Source of the DNA: Numida meleagris
Lineage: Eukaryota; Chordata; Aves; Galliformes; Numididae
Assembly: GCF_002078875.1 (NCBI RefSeq)
Contig: NC_034409.1
Coordinates: 18,420,877 to 18,484,876 of the forward strand
Length of the DNA: 64,000 bases
Reading direction: 5' to 3'
Below are positions 46,301-59,300 of the stretch, one piece after another. Numbering within the stretch: position 1 is the stretch's first letter; the number at the start of each line of letters is the position of its first letter. A program made the position numbers and the translations under genes. The notes beneath the pieces were generated by a model. The model was not told the DNA's origin. It ran no database searches and saw only the letters and a program-made list of their open reading frames with translations.

Positions 46301-46640
46301 TTCCTGCACAAAAACAGAGGTAGTAGCAGTAGATTTGGGTGATACAAAAACTTCCAGGATTAGAGGGGATTCCTCTGAGCTGGAATGTTCTCCAATGTAT
46401 TCTCTCCACCCATTTTTCATTGTTCATGCTCTTAATCACTGTGTATATATAATATTATATATAGGCACGTATTTATGTGTTTGTGTGTACATGCAAGCAT
46501 ATACAAACACAGATAATATTCATATATATTAGGGGAAAAAAATATTGCACCAGTGTTAAGATGTTTAGAGCTGTCTACTGGGGAACTGCAGTTCCATTCG
46601 TGTTTCCAGTAGTACTTATTTGTCCTTGATATTAATAATA
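43396..46640. other. AT-rich unique sequence, no gene seen
   Basis: Has A/G-rich tracts at 43741-43778 and 44560-44612, a GTTT-rich tract at 43960-43996, and a TA/TG-rich patch at 46440-46530. No recognisable gene, RNA or transposon. Confidence 0.5.
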
Positions 46641-47600
46641 TATAGAATCATAGAATCATAGAATTAGCTAGGTTGGAAAAGACCTACAAGATCATCCAGT
46701 CCAACCATCCACCTACCACAAATACAACCCCACTAAACCATGTCTCCCAACGCTATATCTAAACGTTTCTTGAACACCTCCACGGACAGTGACTCAGCAC
46801 CTCCCTGGGCAGCCCATTCCAGGGCCTGACCGCTCTTTCAGAAAAGCTGTATTTCCTAATGTCCAGCCTAAATCTTCCCTGGCACAACTTGAGGCCATTC
46901 CCCCTCATCCTATCACTAGTTACAAGAGAGAAGAGGCTGACCCCCAGCTCACTACAACCTCCCTTCAGGTGGTTCTAGAGAGCGACAAGGTCTCCCCCGA
47001 GCCTCCTCTTCTCCAGACTGAACAATCCCAGCTCCCTCAGCCGCTCCTCATCAGGCCTGTGCTCCAGACCCCTCACCAGCTTCGTTGCCCTCCTCTGAAC
47101 ACGCTCCAGGTCCTCAATGTCTTTCTTGCAGTGAGGGGCCCAAAACTGGACTCAGCACTCGAGGTGGGGTCTCACCAGTGCTGAGTACAGAGGGACAATG
47201 ACTTCCCTACTCCTACTGGCAACACTATTTCGGACACAAGACAGGATGCCATTGGCCTTTTTGGCCACCTGGGCACACTGCTGGCTCATGCTCAGCTGAG
47301 CATCGACCAATACCCCAGGTCTGCTTCCGCTATACAACCTTCCAGCCACTCTGCTCCAAGCCTGTAGCGTTGCCTGGGGTTGTTGTGGCCAAAGTGTAGG
47401 ACCCGGCACTTAGTCTTGTTGAGCCTCATCCCACTGGCTTCATCCCAGAGATCCAGCCTGTTCAGATCTCTCTGTAGAGCCTCGCTTCCCCAGGCAGATC
47501 GACACTTCCTGCCAGCTTGGTGTCATCTGCAAACTTACTGAGGGTGCTCTCAATGCCTTCATCCAGGTCATATACATTCTAATCATTAAATATCTGAACC
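46641..47600 (-). mobile_element. CR1 LINE, 5'-truncated, about 950 bp
   Basis: Begins with three tail octamers (ATAGAATC repeats), then GGTTGGAAAAGACCTACAAG and the CR1 3' UTR. ORF2 remnants are on the minus strand: the frame at 47152-47409 reads [20 protein letters not shown] and [18 protein letters not shown]. Further right, the complement of SKFADD (near 47525-47545) marks the reverse-transcriptase catalytic motif. Frames are broken. The copy is 5'-truncated near 47580-47600, as most CR1 copies are. Confidence 0.95.
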
Positions 47601-50282
47601 AAAGATGCGATGTACAACAAAATGATACCAGAAAGTAATTGCGATAATCCATAACTCACTTCAGCTATTATTAATCTAAGTAACTGAACTCAATAGAAAA
47701 TACTTACAATCTAAACCAAACATAAGACTTTGTGCTAAAACAGTTTTATTTTATCACTCTGTTGTTTCCAGGGAATCCCTGTGTTAAACATACCAGCCTT
47801 ATTTCTAGAGAAGCCATCACCTACAGAGAGCAGGAGCATAGTCTCGTTGCAAACTATACCGATTTAGAAGTCATTTGCTTCCAGTAAACCTGTTCATAAC
47901 ATGAAAATAAAGGCAAAACAAATTCTTCTTGCAAAGAAAAATTTAAATTCTGAGAAGAAATATCTAGAAAAATCTCCATCTTGTTATGTAACTTCCATCC
48001 ATTAATGGAGAAAAATACACTGGTTAAATGCACTTAAGTCTGTAAAAATAATAGGGAAGGAAAGTGTGGAAGAATTTCTGACGCTATTCTTTTGTTTGTA
48101 TAAAAGATCCTCCATTCTCATGTGGAGTGTTTTCTGAAACCTATTAGAGCCCTTTCATGTTATATAACATTGAGCCAGTGATCTAGGAAGTACAAGTTTC
48201 TAATATATTAAAAAAAATAATTAACAAGTTTTCCAGCAAGAATAGTAATTCTTTAGTTATCATATAAAATAGACTGTGGTTTTACTTGCTATCGACAGAT
48301 TGTTAAAAATGCACTGCATTTCCTTCCCTTTTACAAAGCCCCAATACTGTTCTTTTACTTCCGGATCGAAAGGTGCATTTTGCATCAAACGTTAACTCCA
48401 GATTTTCAGTTTGGAGAACCAGCTCATTCTCCCCAGCAAACCTGGGTTTTTTTCTGACGGAATTTTTTTGGATGAGGTCATGAAAATTTTGAATTGGAAA
48501 ACCCCAATTTGTTACTCACACTGTCTTCCATTATGTCTTGCTGATTTGCATTCTTTTTATGTTATTACATCTTGAATTACTTCTTTCAATCCACTCTCAG
48601 TTTATATTCTTCAGAGTAAGAAAAACAGAAATCATAAATTTAAATGTGAGCAGAGATCCTTGTGTAGCTTTGAAACCTAGGTTGTTTTATAGTTCCATCC
48701 ATTGTATGTTCCTCTATCGTTAGTAGGAAAGGTCAAGTAATATTTATTTATATTGGACAGAAATGTCACAGAACTATCACCATAAAGCAATCTATGAGAC
48801 TACAAAATTGATACATGTGCAATTCCAGCAAATTCCATATACGGTGAAAACACTTGCCAGCTACACTCCTGTCCTTAGATGTAAATACATTTGTAAGGAA
48901 AGCTAATTATATCAAATCAGAAAGTTCTTCATGCAAACATTATAGAATTGAAGAAAGAATAAGTGTGTTCTAAAGGTAAAAAGAGTTGTTAATCTCTTCT
49001 TGAAATTAAAGCCTAATGTAGTATTCTACTTTCTATTCAGAGAAACAATCTAATTTACAGCCTTTTGTTTTATTGTTGATTGTGAACTCAGAGCACAAAA
49101 GCAACTGTTATTAAATATTTCATTTATTCAGATGGGACGAGCTCTTTAGACAAATAATTTCTCTTTGCTTGTGAAAGCAAAACGCTATCATAATGGCACT
49201 GAAAGAAATAAAAACCAGTGCAGGCAGGATTTCATGTAATTTCTTCCTCCCGCATGATAAATATTCAAAAATAAAATATCATATTTTATAAAGAGCCAAA
49301 TAATCTTCAGAATTCTAAACCTGTCTCAGAGTATCATAATAGTTTTATTACCATACTTACATGCAAATTTTCTAGACTATTAAAAACAACAAGTTTAATG
49401 GACAATCTGATAATGCAAAACCTCTATTGTAAATCATAACTGATTTTACAGAGAAGATTAATAACTGGGAGAGAAAATAATCCCTATTTTATTTGATGAT
49501 AAAATTTCTATTTTTTGCAGATCTCTGTCAATCTTCTATTCCTTAGATGTTCTTTTTAAAAAAATGTTATTATATATAGGTATATGCATGTATATATACA
49601 TAGCTGTGCTTTTTGTTTATCTTTCTTTTGTTGGAATAACGCCACATATACTCTCCATCATGATTCTTTTGGTTGGAATTTTACTGAAGCAGATTTGGCA
49701 AAAACTTGTGTATAGATGTGTAAGAAGACATCTCACTGCTGAGTGTAATGTTGCTTTATAACTTAATACCTGCTCTTAGATCCCCAGTCAGGGTACATCT
49801 ATGTAAGCATAATACCAACAGTATGATGTCCATTCCTAAAAGTAGTTGTCAAGATATTTGTAAATTAAATAAACAGACCATATGTAGGCAGGAGGTGGTG
49901 CAGTGGGTGGCAGCTCTCTAATTAAGAAGAATCTTACAGGATTAGATGTTCACTTCATCAAATTTATGGAAAATTATATGGTACCAACAGGTTACACTGC
50001 TTAGACATGGATGAAATATTTTTTTCTCACAGTTCTCTACTAGCAAGTCAATAAAATTGCTGTTCAATTTTCTGAAAAATGCTGTATCTTTTTCTGATAT
50101 TTGTTTTGCCAGAGGAATTACAAAGGAGGATGTAAAAAGGTGTACCTTACACCAGTTCCAAAAGATTATTTTTATATTTTTGAATAATTAATAAACTGAC
50201 AAAAATAAAACCAAATTACATGTTTTCTTTATGAGATTTAAACTGTCACTTTAAAGTTCTACTTTACAGAAAAAAGAATAAT
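47601..50282. other. AT-rich unique sequence, nothing recognised
   Basis: No gene, RNA or transposon recognised. Open frames of 61-70 codons are unsupported. Confidence 0.5.
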
Positions 50283-50720
50283 TCAACAAATTAAAGTGCA
50301 AAGTCTTGCACCTGGCATAAAACAACATTAGGCATCAGTAACCGCTGGAGACTATTCACAGGGAAAGCAGATTCACAAAGAAGGACCAGGGCATTCTAGT
50401 GGACTACAAGAGGAACATGAGCAAGTAGTGTGAAAGGGAGCTAATGGTATCCCAGGCTGCATTATAAGGCACGTTGCCTGCAGGTCAGAGGAGGTGATAC
50501 TTCCTCTCTGTTCAGCACTGGTGAAGTAAGCCTGAAGTACTCTGTCCTGTTCTGGGCTACCAATACAAGAGAATTGGACATAATGAAGAAAGTTCAACAA
50601 AGGACTGTGAAGATGATAAAAGGACTGGAACACCTCTCTTGTGAGGAAAAGCTGAGAAAGTGGAGACTCTTCAGCCCAGAGAAAAGAAGGCTCAGCAGAG
50701 GATAATATTGATCTGTATTT
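50283..50720 (+). mobile_element. Old CR1 LINE fragment, plus strand
   Basis: Decayed ORF2 end in sense orientation: AAAGTGCAAAGTCTTGCACC (matching a KCKVLHL-type segment), ACCAGGGCATTCTAGTGGAC, then ACTGGAACACCTCTCTTGTG and GAGAAAAGAAGGCTCAGCAG, equivalent to the LEHLSYEE and LEKRRL part of the protein. Stops and indels break every frame. The right edge meets a mariner fragment at 50721. Confidence 0.85.
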
Positions 50721-51125
50721 CTAGGTAACTCTGAAAGTAATGCCTCCTGTTTATTTCCATGGAAACTACAACAGATACAAAGAACACAGTAGCACTATGT
50801 AATAGAGCAAATTCTCAGCCACAAAACACTGCTTTTCAACATAGTCCACACCTTTAGCTATGCATTTTTTTTTGCCAGCAGTGAGCATGAGTCCGCATGC
50901 CATGCTTGTCAAATTCTGCATCAAAGGAAGTTACCAGATGTCGCGGTCACCACTGCTGAAATGCACAACCCACCTCCTCACTGTGATCACATCCACTGTT
51001 TAGTCTCCATAAGCATTCAGCAGGCATCAATGAATGTCAATGAGTGCAACTTTTTCCAAATGGGGGAATTCAATGATAACAAATGCTCACATTCAAAAAT
51101 TATTGCTAGATCCCAGAAAGACAGA
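50721..51125 (-). mobile_element. Mariner-type DNA transposon fragment
   Basis: CTAGGTAACTCTGAAAGTAA is a mariner inverted end. The next 340 bp match the reverse complement of 57138-57692 (for example GAAACTACAACAGATACAAA, ACCACTGCTGAAATGCACAA, TCTCCATAAGCATTCAGCA). Similarity weakens after about 51060 and fades near 51125. No far inverted end is seen, so it is truncated. The type resembles the Galluhop mariner of birds. Confidence 0.82.
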
Positions 51126-51404
51126 AAAGAACATATTTATAGAGAGGTATCTCTATAGCTCTGAGCAATGCCTTGCTTTACATTGAAACTACTGATGTGG
51201 TACCAAAAGACCAGGAGAAAACAAGCAGATTTCACTGGGCTTCACTAGCCATAGCAAAAAATGCTATTTCAAAGCCACTGCCATTAATACAGCCCAGACA
51301 GATGAAACATTCTGCCAAAGAAAAAAAAATAGATGATCAAATATTGAATAATTTGTTGAAGCAAAAGTTACTGTTGCCCTGTGGCTCTGGTAAATAATGC
51401 AAAC

Positions 51405-51448
<44 letters not shown>

Positions 51449-54400
51449 CATGCTAGAGGTCGAAAATAAAAATGATCTTTCTTCAAAACCTAAGTCCTCT
51501 TTTGAATTCTTTAATTCCCTGGGTGCATAATTAAGAAACAGCATGCTCTGAATTGTTCAAAAAACCATTTTTTAAGTTACAGAAAAATCAGACTTTAAGT
51601 ACAAAACTACAATTAATCTGCATGGATAACATGGACCCAGGCAAAGTAAATTGGTTATGTACTCTCTCTATTTTTCACTGTGACTGTAAGCAAACATGCA
51701 TGTCCAGGAAGCAAAAAGTGCCTCTGCAGACTTCAGCGAATGACAAGCAGGCAATGCACATTAAATAAAAAGTTAAATGCATGATCATACTTCTTTATGT
51801 GTTTTAACATATCCTTGTTTTGAGACTTCTTGAAAGTGATTAAATGCATTCACTTGGGGTGTAAAAACATAAAACATAAAATTAAAACCATCAAAACTAC
51901 AGCTGACTCCTATTTTAACCCCCATGCCTCATCTTCAGTTAATGTAGCCCTCTTTCTTTGTTCTTAGAAACACCACTTCTCAGTTTATGAATTGCAAGAT
52001 AGGAAAGAACTGTTCAGATAAAAGGCAGAATTTAGCAGAACTATATGTATTTATATATCTATATAAAATATATATTACAGTTTCTAAAACTTGCTCTTAT
52101 TATCGATACATTTGAAACTTAAATCATTGATTAGAACAAATCATGTTCAAAAATTATGAACTAATGCAGTGATATCTCTGAAAGGAGAGAGAACAAAAAG
52201 GTGAAGAACTCAACTTTGCTTGCAGAGCTTTTTCTGTATATCTTAACAGCCTAAAAGGATTTCAAAGGATTATCTTTGTCTAGATTGCTGTCATTCCTAT
52301 TAATCAGCCTTTATTGATTGTCTAGTCTTTTGCTCTTTTCAAGTTCAACAAAAGTCTATAATATACTGCCCTTGAACACATACATAAATCTATTTGATTC
52401 ACACATGAACTGAAACTATATGAAGATATTGTTTGTATGCTTCTCATAACCTCAGGCTATGAAAGAATTTACAATATTTTTTAACAGATTGTCTCCATAT
52501 ATGCATCAAATTTCAACCAGTCATTATATACCAAAAAGCAGAAGAAATCTGAAGTATTCTATACCAGTTACACATAGCAAGAATGATTAAAATGGTCAAA
52601 CTAAAGAAAAGCATAAGGTAACTCTTCAGCAAATAGTGTTTTTGATAACTGCTTTGTGTACCGATGCACAGAGTTTTTCTGAAGTATTGATCTTACCAGT
52701 AAAAGTCTTTCTACTTAAGGTAGAAAAAAAATGAAAATAATGTGCAAACAAATGCAGTTAGAATTCGAGTTCTGTTTGGTCTTTAGTGTTGTACATATAT
52801 TTGCCTTTCTATATACACGCATTACCTTAAATTTTATTTGCTGAATGACTACAAAAAAAATTGTTTCATGCAAATGCAAGTGTAGTTTGGGAGGCTTCTA
52901 TGACTGCATGAAAATACTGGTATTTTAGATTGTCAGTAAGAAAATGATTCATAGTTTCAGTAATCAATGACAAAGTCCAAATGGACATCTTTAATATTTA
53001 AGTAATTGGATCTGCAAATTATCCTCAGTTCTGCTTCTGTCTGGTTAATGAAATACTTTTTGGAATCATTTTGATCATGAAACAAATTGTGTTTTCTCCT
53101 CCGCTTTCAAAAAGATACACATCTCCAGGTTCCTCAAAAAGTTCCTCAAAAGTATTAGTTTTTGTCTGTTGACCATCTAAGCTTAAAAAAATTTGGATAC
53201 ATAGTGTTATTTTATGATCCTAAAGAGGCCATCCAAAGCATGCTGTGTTAATCAGTTTTCCTTTTTCAACCTGTGATTCTGCGATTCACTCTCTGAAGGT
53301 GCCTACTTCTCCCCAAGCCTCCAGGTTGATCTCTAAGTTGATGTTTACATAAGATCTTAGAAAAGATTTAACCTGGTTGTGATGTCGTCTTCTCTATTTC
53401 TGTATTTTTTCCTTTCTCCTTGACCTCCTGGAACACATAGAAATACACTGCAGCATTCATATGGATAGCATGTTTTGTCAGCTGAATCTAGTACCTTATT
53501 CCTTCATAACTGGTCCTCTGTAAATTTACCCAGAAGAACTTTCACAAAAACAACAAGCCTTTGCAAAAGTAGGGATTAATCTTGCTGAATAAATTAAATT
53601 CAAAAAGGACAATGAAAAAAAATCATTATTGAAAAAATATAGCTCATTTTATAAATAAGAAGCTCCAGAAAGTCTGGTTCATAGGGACAGCTGAGTGTGA
53701 TCAAAAATTCAACATTAAACATCAAAACATTAAACATCAAAACATCAAAAATTAAACATTTTTAATTTATGATAGATTAACAATTGTAGAAATTAAAAAA
53801 AGCTTCCAAAGTTTTGAAGCCAATGACAAGATTTAAATTCACAAAGTTATGATGAAAAGAGTTACAATCCTTAAGCTCTTAGTGGTAGATGGCATTTTAA
53901 TGTTATTGCTTAATGACACATTTGATTTCATTTTATGTTTTTTTCCCATAAAAGGGGGAAATGGCAATAGAAAAAAATGGCTATTTTCAATTGTTATGCA
54001 CTTCATATATGCAAGTCCTGGAACCAAAACATCACTATACAAAATCAAATGTCTTTAAAAGTAATAAAAAGCGTGCTCCACAGGAGGCTTATTGATCTTT
54101 AATAATTCTTGAAAGGAGCCCAGTGGTTCATAACATTTTTGAAATAACAAGTTTGCATAAGGATTACAGCTTAAAATACAGGCATGGATGACAAAGAACT
54201 TCCCCATATACATTCTTATCAAAATGTTAAATTTAGACTTTACAAGAGTGGTAGGATTTATTTTTGGAGGAGGCAGAAGGAGAGCTTTCAAATATATTAT
54301 CTACTTTCACTACTACAATTGAAAAGACTTCACAGCACTGTGATCACTGTATTTTGATTCTGTTTTGAAATTCTCATAAAATTATTTGCGTGTACAGATC

Positions 54401-57135
54401 ACTGTATTTATATTGAGGATATGTTCTAGACATCTCTAATGATTCATCTTAACTCCAGTGCACATAAGTTTGTGCTTTTTCGCAATATTTTAATTTGTTT
54501 CAAAATTTCTAGGGAATGCACCTGAGTTTTGAATCACTGAAGTAATTAAAACCATAGCATATCTTGTGTTTTTTGACATTTTGTCTTTTTCTAACTTTTG
54601 ATACAAAGAGATGACAAGAATAAAATGTCAAAACTGTGGTTACTTTAAATGCTTAATCTAGCACAAGCAAAAATTGGTATTATGAATATTACCACCTTCC
54701 TAACATCGCAGTTGGAAAATTACTCAAATTGCAGATGTGGTGGTTCTTTTCCATCTTTTTCCAGCAATTTAATTTCTGTTCTCTTCTAGTTTCAGCTATC
54801 TCTACCCACTCATGTGACTAGTTTCTGTGTGATCCCATTTGCTGCAATAATGTTATACAACTTCAGAGACTGTTTACTACTGCAGGATCTGATTATTTTT
54901 GGAGAGAGAAAATTATTATAAACTGTGAAGAAAAGCAAAAGTCTTGGTTTTCCCCACAATACTGTACTTGTATATAAGAATATGTTTAAAAATAAGTGTG
55001 TGTGCACGTATGCAAGCATTTTTCCACACGAAAATATTATCAAGAAACAATTTTTTTTATTACCTTCAGAAAAGTATCATAATAAATGTGTTCTGAAAAA
55101 AATGCTGTAATTTTACAGGAGTTTTTAATTTCACGTTATGGATTTCATCCAAAGTCAGTCAAGGACAGATGGCCACAGAAACTCAAACCATTGTGCCTGC
55201 CTTTCCAAGCTGGTTTTAAATTCACAGGATGGCTCAGTGAACTTCAAATGTCATGCTTGAATCTTGCAAGAAAACTATGCAGGGGTTTAAAATTTATCAC
55301 TGACATCTTAAATTAATCCTGGAACTAATTAGGAAGCTTACAGACAATTCAGCATCCAAGTGCTATCTTTTCCTATTGACTATTTCATACAGAAAATGAG
55401 GGCTCAGAACTGAGAATGTGTCATACTACAACCTTCTATTCCTGTCACTGTCAACTAAAAGAAGACATGAGGGAGAAATAAAATTGTATAGTTTTCAGTA
55501 ACATTATATTAGAATATGAAGGCACACTCATTTTCAACTTATTTATAATTATTATTACTGAAATAAAAACAAGGAAAAAAGGTGGAATTTAAACAGAATT
55601 ATTTGAACATTCTGACAACATTACAGTGAAATGAAATACAAATTATGACAATCAAATCTGAGGTGTAACGAAATCATCTCCACAGCAAATTAAATTTTTC
55701 AATCCTTAGTAATCAGTAAGCTGAAGAAATCTGCCAGATATGTATGTTTGCATTTGCCTGAATGTTATGATCCTTACAATTGTTTGTTTGGTTGCTTTGT
55801 TTTGCTGTTGTTGTTTTCCAAAACAACAAGATATGAGTTTTAAATTCTCTAAAAAGACCTAACCTGCCAGTTCTCTTTGTCAGTAGTCATTAGTTTCCCT
55901 CGCATGGTAAAAGAGAAGGAGAATAAACCTATTGTAGAAAAGTCCAAAAGCCAATATTAATCCTTTCCAACTATCTACTTACCTTACACCTACCATTGTT
56001 TTTCGATTGTACACAAGATTTTCAAAAAGAAAAGGTTAAATCCTACCCACTCTTCCTTGTTTAGTCTGCTGAACAGTGACTTGCCCTTCAGAAATGACAT
56101 GTGTCTAGCAGTCTATACTCTCACTCTGTTCTCCATCAATTCCCTGTGCTGATGAAAACTCTCTAATGAGCTGAAGCTCAAGTGTAAAAGTCTAATTTTA
56201 AACCCATGTTAGAGGACACCTGCACTTCTTTTCATAACTAATTAAATTTCCACTTTTTGTGTATAGATGTTGTTAGCATATTTGACAGCCATTCTTTTCC
56301 TTTGTAGTGCTATACACCACACCGAGCAGAGCAGTGTTTTGAGTGAAAATATGCTGCTGTACTGAGCCAAAGTGAAGTCAGAAAGCAAGGAAGACAACAA
56401 AAACAGGGATATTTGAAGAAAGCTACCAAAGTGTTTTCAGGAGAGCCTTAAATGGAAGCATTAACATTCTGGATTATGTATTTTCAAACAATTTTGGTCC
56501 TAAAAGGTCTGTTTGAGTGTTTCTGTAAGAATACTGCTACGATTTTTCAGGTATTCATTTTCAGGCTTTCAAGTTATTAAATTACAGATAACCCATCCTT
56601 CTTATCAAACAGTGAATCCACTTACTGCACTTGAGTCTAAGTGACCATGAAAAAAAGTCTTTGTCTGACTGAGTCACTTCAGTTTAACATTTCAAGCTGA
56701 AATTGATGTTCCATTCACAAGGAAAAGAGAAGAAGGAAAAATTACTGTAGAAAACTGCAGGCACTGATATTATTGGTCATGGAGAGTGTTGTTCAGAAGA
56801 AAACATTGTTTTTTTCCTCCTTTTTCATCTTGGCTGGATTACACTGGTGATATAACCTGAAATAATCATCGTAGTGGCTTAAAGAAAGTGGAAAAAGGAT
56901 TTAAAACTCTATGTGTTCCCTCTTCGCTCTCTAGATTTCACTATTGCAAACATTCTGTGTGCAGTGTTTCTCCTCCCATTCCTTTGCTTTACAGGAAAGA
57001 TTCGTTTTTCTGTTTTATAATAGTGGGATAAGTGCAAATAATTTAATAAGACAGTTCATTATTCTGTGTAAGATTAACAGCTTTCACAATTTTTTAGTCA
57101 CAAATATTGCAAACGGCTTATTTTTCCCTTTGTGA
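51126..57135. other. 6 kb of AT-rich sequence, no gene seen
   Basis: Apart from the AT palindrome at 51407-51448, it holds a TA-rich patch at 52045-52078, an imperfect ACATTAAACATCAAA tandem at 53703-53755, and no recognisable gene or transposon. Confidence 0.5.
51407..51448. repeat. A-run, (TA)n, T-run: perfect AT palindrome
   Basis: Eleven A, then alternating TA for 23 bp, then eight T. From 51410 to 51448 it is fully self-complementary and could extrude as a cruciform. Confidence 0.95.
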
Positions 57136-57137
57136 TA

Positions 57138-57692
57138 CTACGGGGGCTGCTCCAAAACTAATGCCAACTATTTTATTATGTTTGCCCATGATGTCAGAGG
57201 CAGCTGTTGGTAGTATAGCAGTAGAGTCTGAACCTTTCCATCAATATTCCATATTTTGTTGCCATGTGACAGATGGCAGCAGAGGGGCAGTCTGACAGAA
57301 TGGGATCTAACATGGAAGTGCAAATGAAGCAAAGGTGTATCACTGAATTCTTCCATTTGGAAAAAAAGCTGCACTCATTGACATTCATTGATACTTGCTG
57401 AATGCTTATGGAGACCAAAAAGTGAATGTAAACACAGTGAGGCAGTGGGTGGTGCATTTCAGCAGTGGTGACCGCAACAGTGAGTCACTTCCTCTGATGC
57501 AGAATTTTACAAGCGTGGCATGAAGTGCTCATTGCTGGCAAAAATGCACAGCTAAAGGTGCTGACTGTGTTGAAAAGTAGTGTTTTGTGGCTCAGAATTT
57601 GCCCCATCAGACGGTGTTATTGTGCTCTTTGTATCTGTTGTAGTTTCCTTTGAAACAAGAAGGAGCGATTACTTTCAGAGCTACCTGCCTAG
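57138..57692 (+). mobile_element. Non-autonomous mariner-type element, 555 bp, TA duplication
   Basis: Flanked by TA on both sides (57136-57137 and 57693-57694), the mariner target duplication. The ends are imperfect inverted repeats of about 28 bp sharing GCTC, AAA and TAAT blocks. Inside, the plus strand keeps a decayed start of a mariner transposase near 57311-57480: MEVQMKQRCITEFFHLEKK, then broken pieces of the helix-turn-helix region (VVTATVSHFL). The DDD catalytic domain is missing, so this is an internally deleted copy unable to move itself. Confidence 0.88.
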
Positions 57693-57694
57693 TA

Positions 57695-58764
57695 AAACAC
57701 CTAGATATTTGAGGTTTTAAATCCTACAGTTAATAGGGATGACTGCAGGGATATCATTGGTTGTACTGAAAGTTATCTGAATGAGTTCAATAAAATTTAT
57801 TATTTAGTTTGGAGTGTGCTTTTGAAATAAATTTTCCTCATTGCCCCAGTCAATATACTTTGATTTACTTTGTGGAGAAGTCTTAGAAAGTACAGATGCT
57901 CTTCAGGAACGCATCTAAAACATTCTAACTGCTAACTGGGTTGGACTGAATTAACAACTGTCAGGAAAAAAAAAATCCATATTTATCTATTCAGCAAACG
58001 GCAGGAATAATACTTTAAAGAATTAATTATAGAAAATTTTCTACAAAACTGTAGTAAGGACTACCTAACATCGTCATTTTATCTTTTTACTCCAGATTGC
58101 CTTTTATTTCTTTTTGGTGTAGTTATGAACAACTGCTTAATGAAATTGTTTAATCAAACAGATATGATGCTGTGTTCTCTTTCCACCCTCATTATTCTTC
58201 TGTAAAAGAATCCTTTGTTGATGTGACAGAAACTGGAGAGAGGAGCAGGCAATGTGATAGATGCATGAGAGTTTTCCTCTCCCATACACTTTAGTAACTA
58301 GAAATCTAATGGTTTTTTTTAGTTCTCCTTTTTGATACTGTGTACTGAAAAGCATCTCCTGATGTTAGAGAATTCTCAGAAAGCATTTGGCCCACTGACT
58401 GATTACAGATGATAGGCTGTATAGAAATATGCTGAAAGAGATGTATCCACATGCAAAATCTTCCCATTGGCCTCCCCAACTAATTCAACGTGTTAAACAA
58501 TATTTTGTAAGTGTCTGACAGTGAGGAGACACAGACCCAGTGACTACTTGACAGAAAGCCACATGCTTTGCTTCTGTACCTTCGGCAGCTGGTAGCTCTA
58601 ATGCAGCCACCCAAACAGAGCTCCATGTAGGTTATGTGACCACCCAACTCTCAGGATGTGAGATGTGCCAATCATTACTCCCTGAAATGGAGGGTAAGAG
58701 CAAGTGCACATGTGTGAGTTATGCCTATGGTGGTCAAGCTTCAAGAAAAGGTGGGGAGATTTTG
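57695..58764. other. AT-rich unique sequence, nothing recognised
   Basis: No gene, RNA or transposon identified. The right end may include unrecognised upstream parts of the CR1 that follows. Confidence 0.45.
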
Positions 58765-59300
58765 GCCTTTGATACTGTCTCTCATGGCATCCTTTTGTAC
58801 AAATTGTCTAACTGTGAGATAAACAGGTTCACACTATGCTAGGTGATAAACTAGCTGAATGGGAGAGCTCAAAGGCTTGTAGTGAATGCAGCTACATCTG
58901 GCTGGCAGCTGGTCACTAGCAGTGTTCTCCAGGGCTCAGTTCCAGGGCCAGTCATGCTTGAAATGTGTATCAATGATCTGGATGCAAGAATGGAATGTAT
59001 CCTCAGCAGGTTTGCTGATAATACTAAACTGGGATCTGATGTTGAAGGGATGACAGGCTTTGCTGTGGGATTCAGATAAACTGGAGCACTGAATAGTCAT
59101 CAACTACATGAAGTTCAACAAAGGTTAACCTGGAATTGATTAATGCTGGACACAGGTACAGACAAGGAGGTAAGTGGCTGAAGAACAGCTCTGCTGAAAG
59201 TGATCTGGGGTACTGGTTGGCAACAAGCTCAGCATTAATCAGCAGGGTGAAGAGTGATGCTTAATACGGTAGAGCTAAATATTTTAGCAGAGTTTCAGAC
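58765..59300 (+). mobile_element. Old CR1 LINE fragment with reverse-transcriptase relic
   Basis: Sense ORF2 pieces: AFDTVSHGILLYKL (58768-58809), then in the frame 58882-59079 SGWQLVTSSVLQGSVPGP and INDLDARMECILSRFADN. These correspond to the CR1 reverse-transcriptase core. The FADD catalytic motif reads FADN here, and stops and indels are frequent, so it is dead and old. It fades out near 59300 before the CR1 3' UTR. Confidence 0.88.

Noticed and set aside
46789..47184. 131-codon plus-strand frame
   Set aside because: It is the antisense of CR1 ORF2 and 3' UTR, a common shadow frame.
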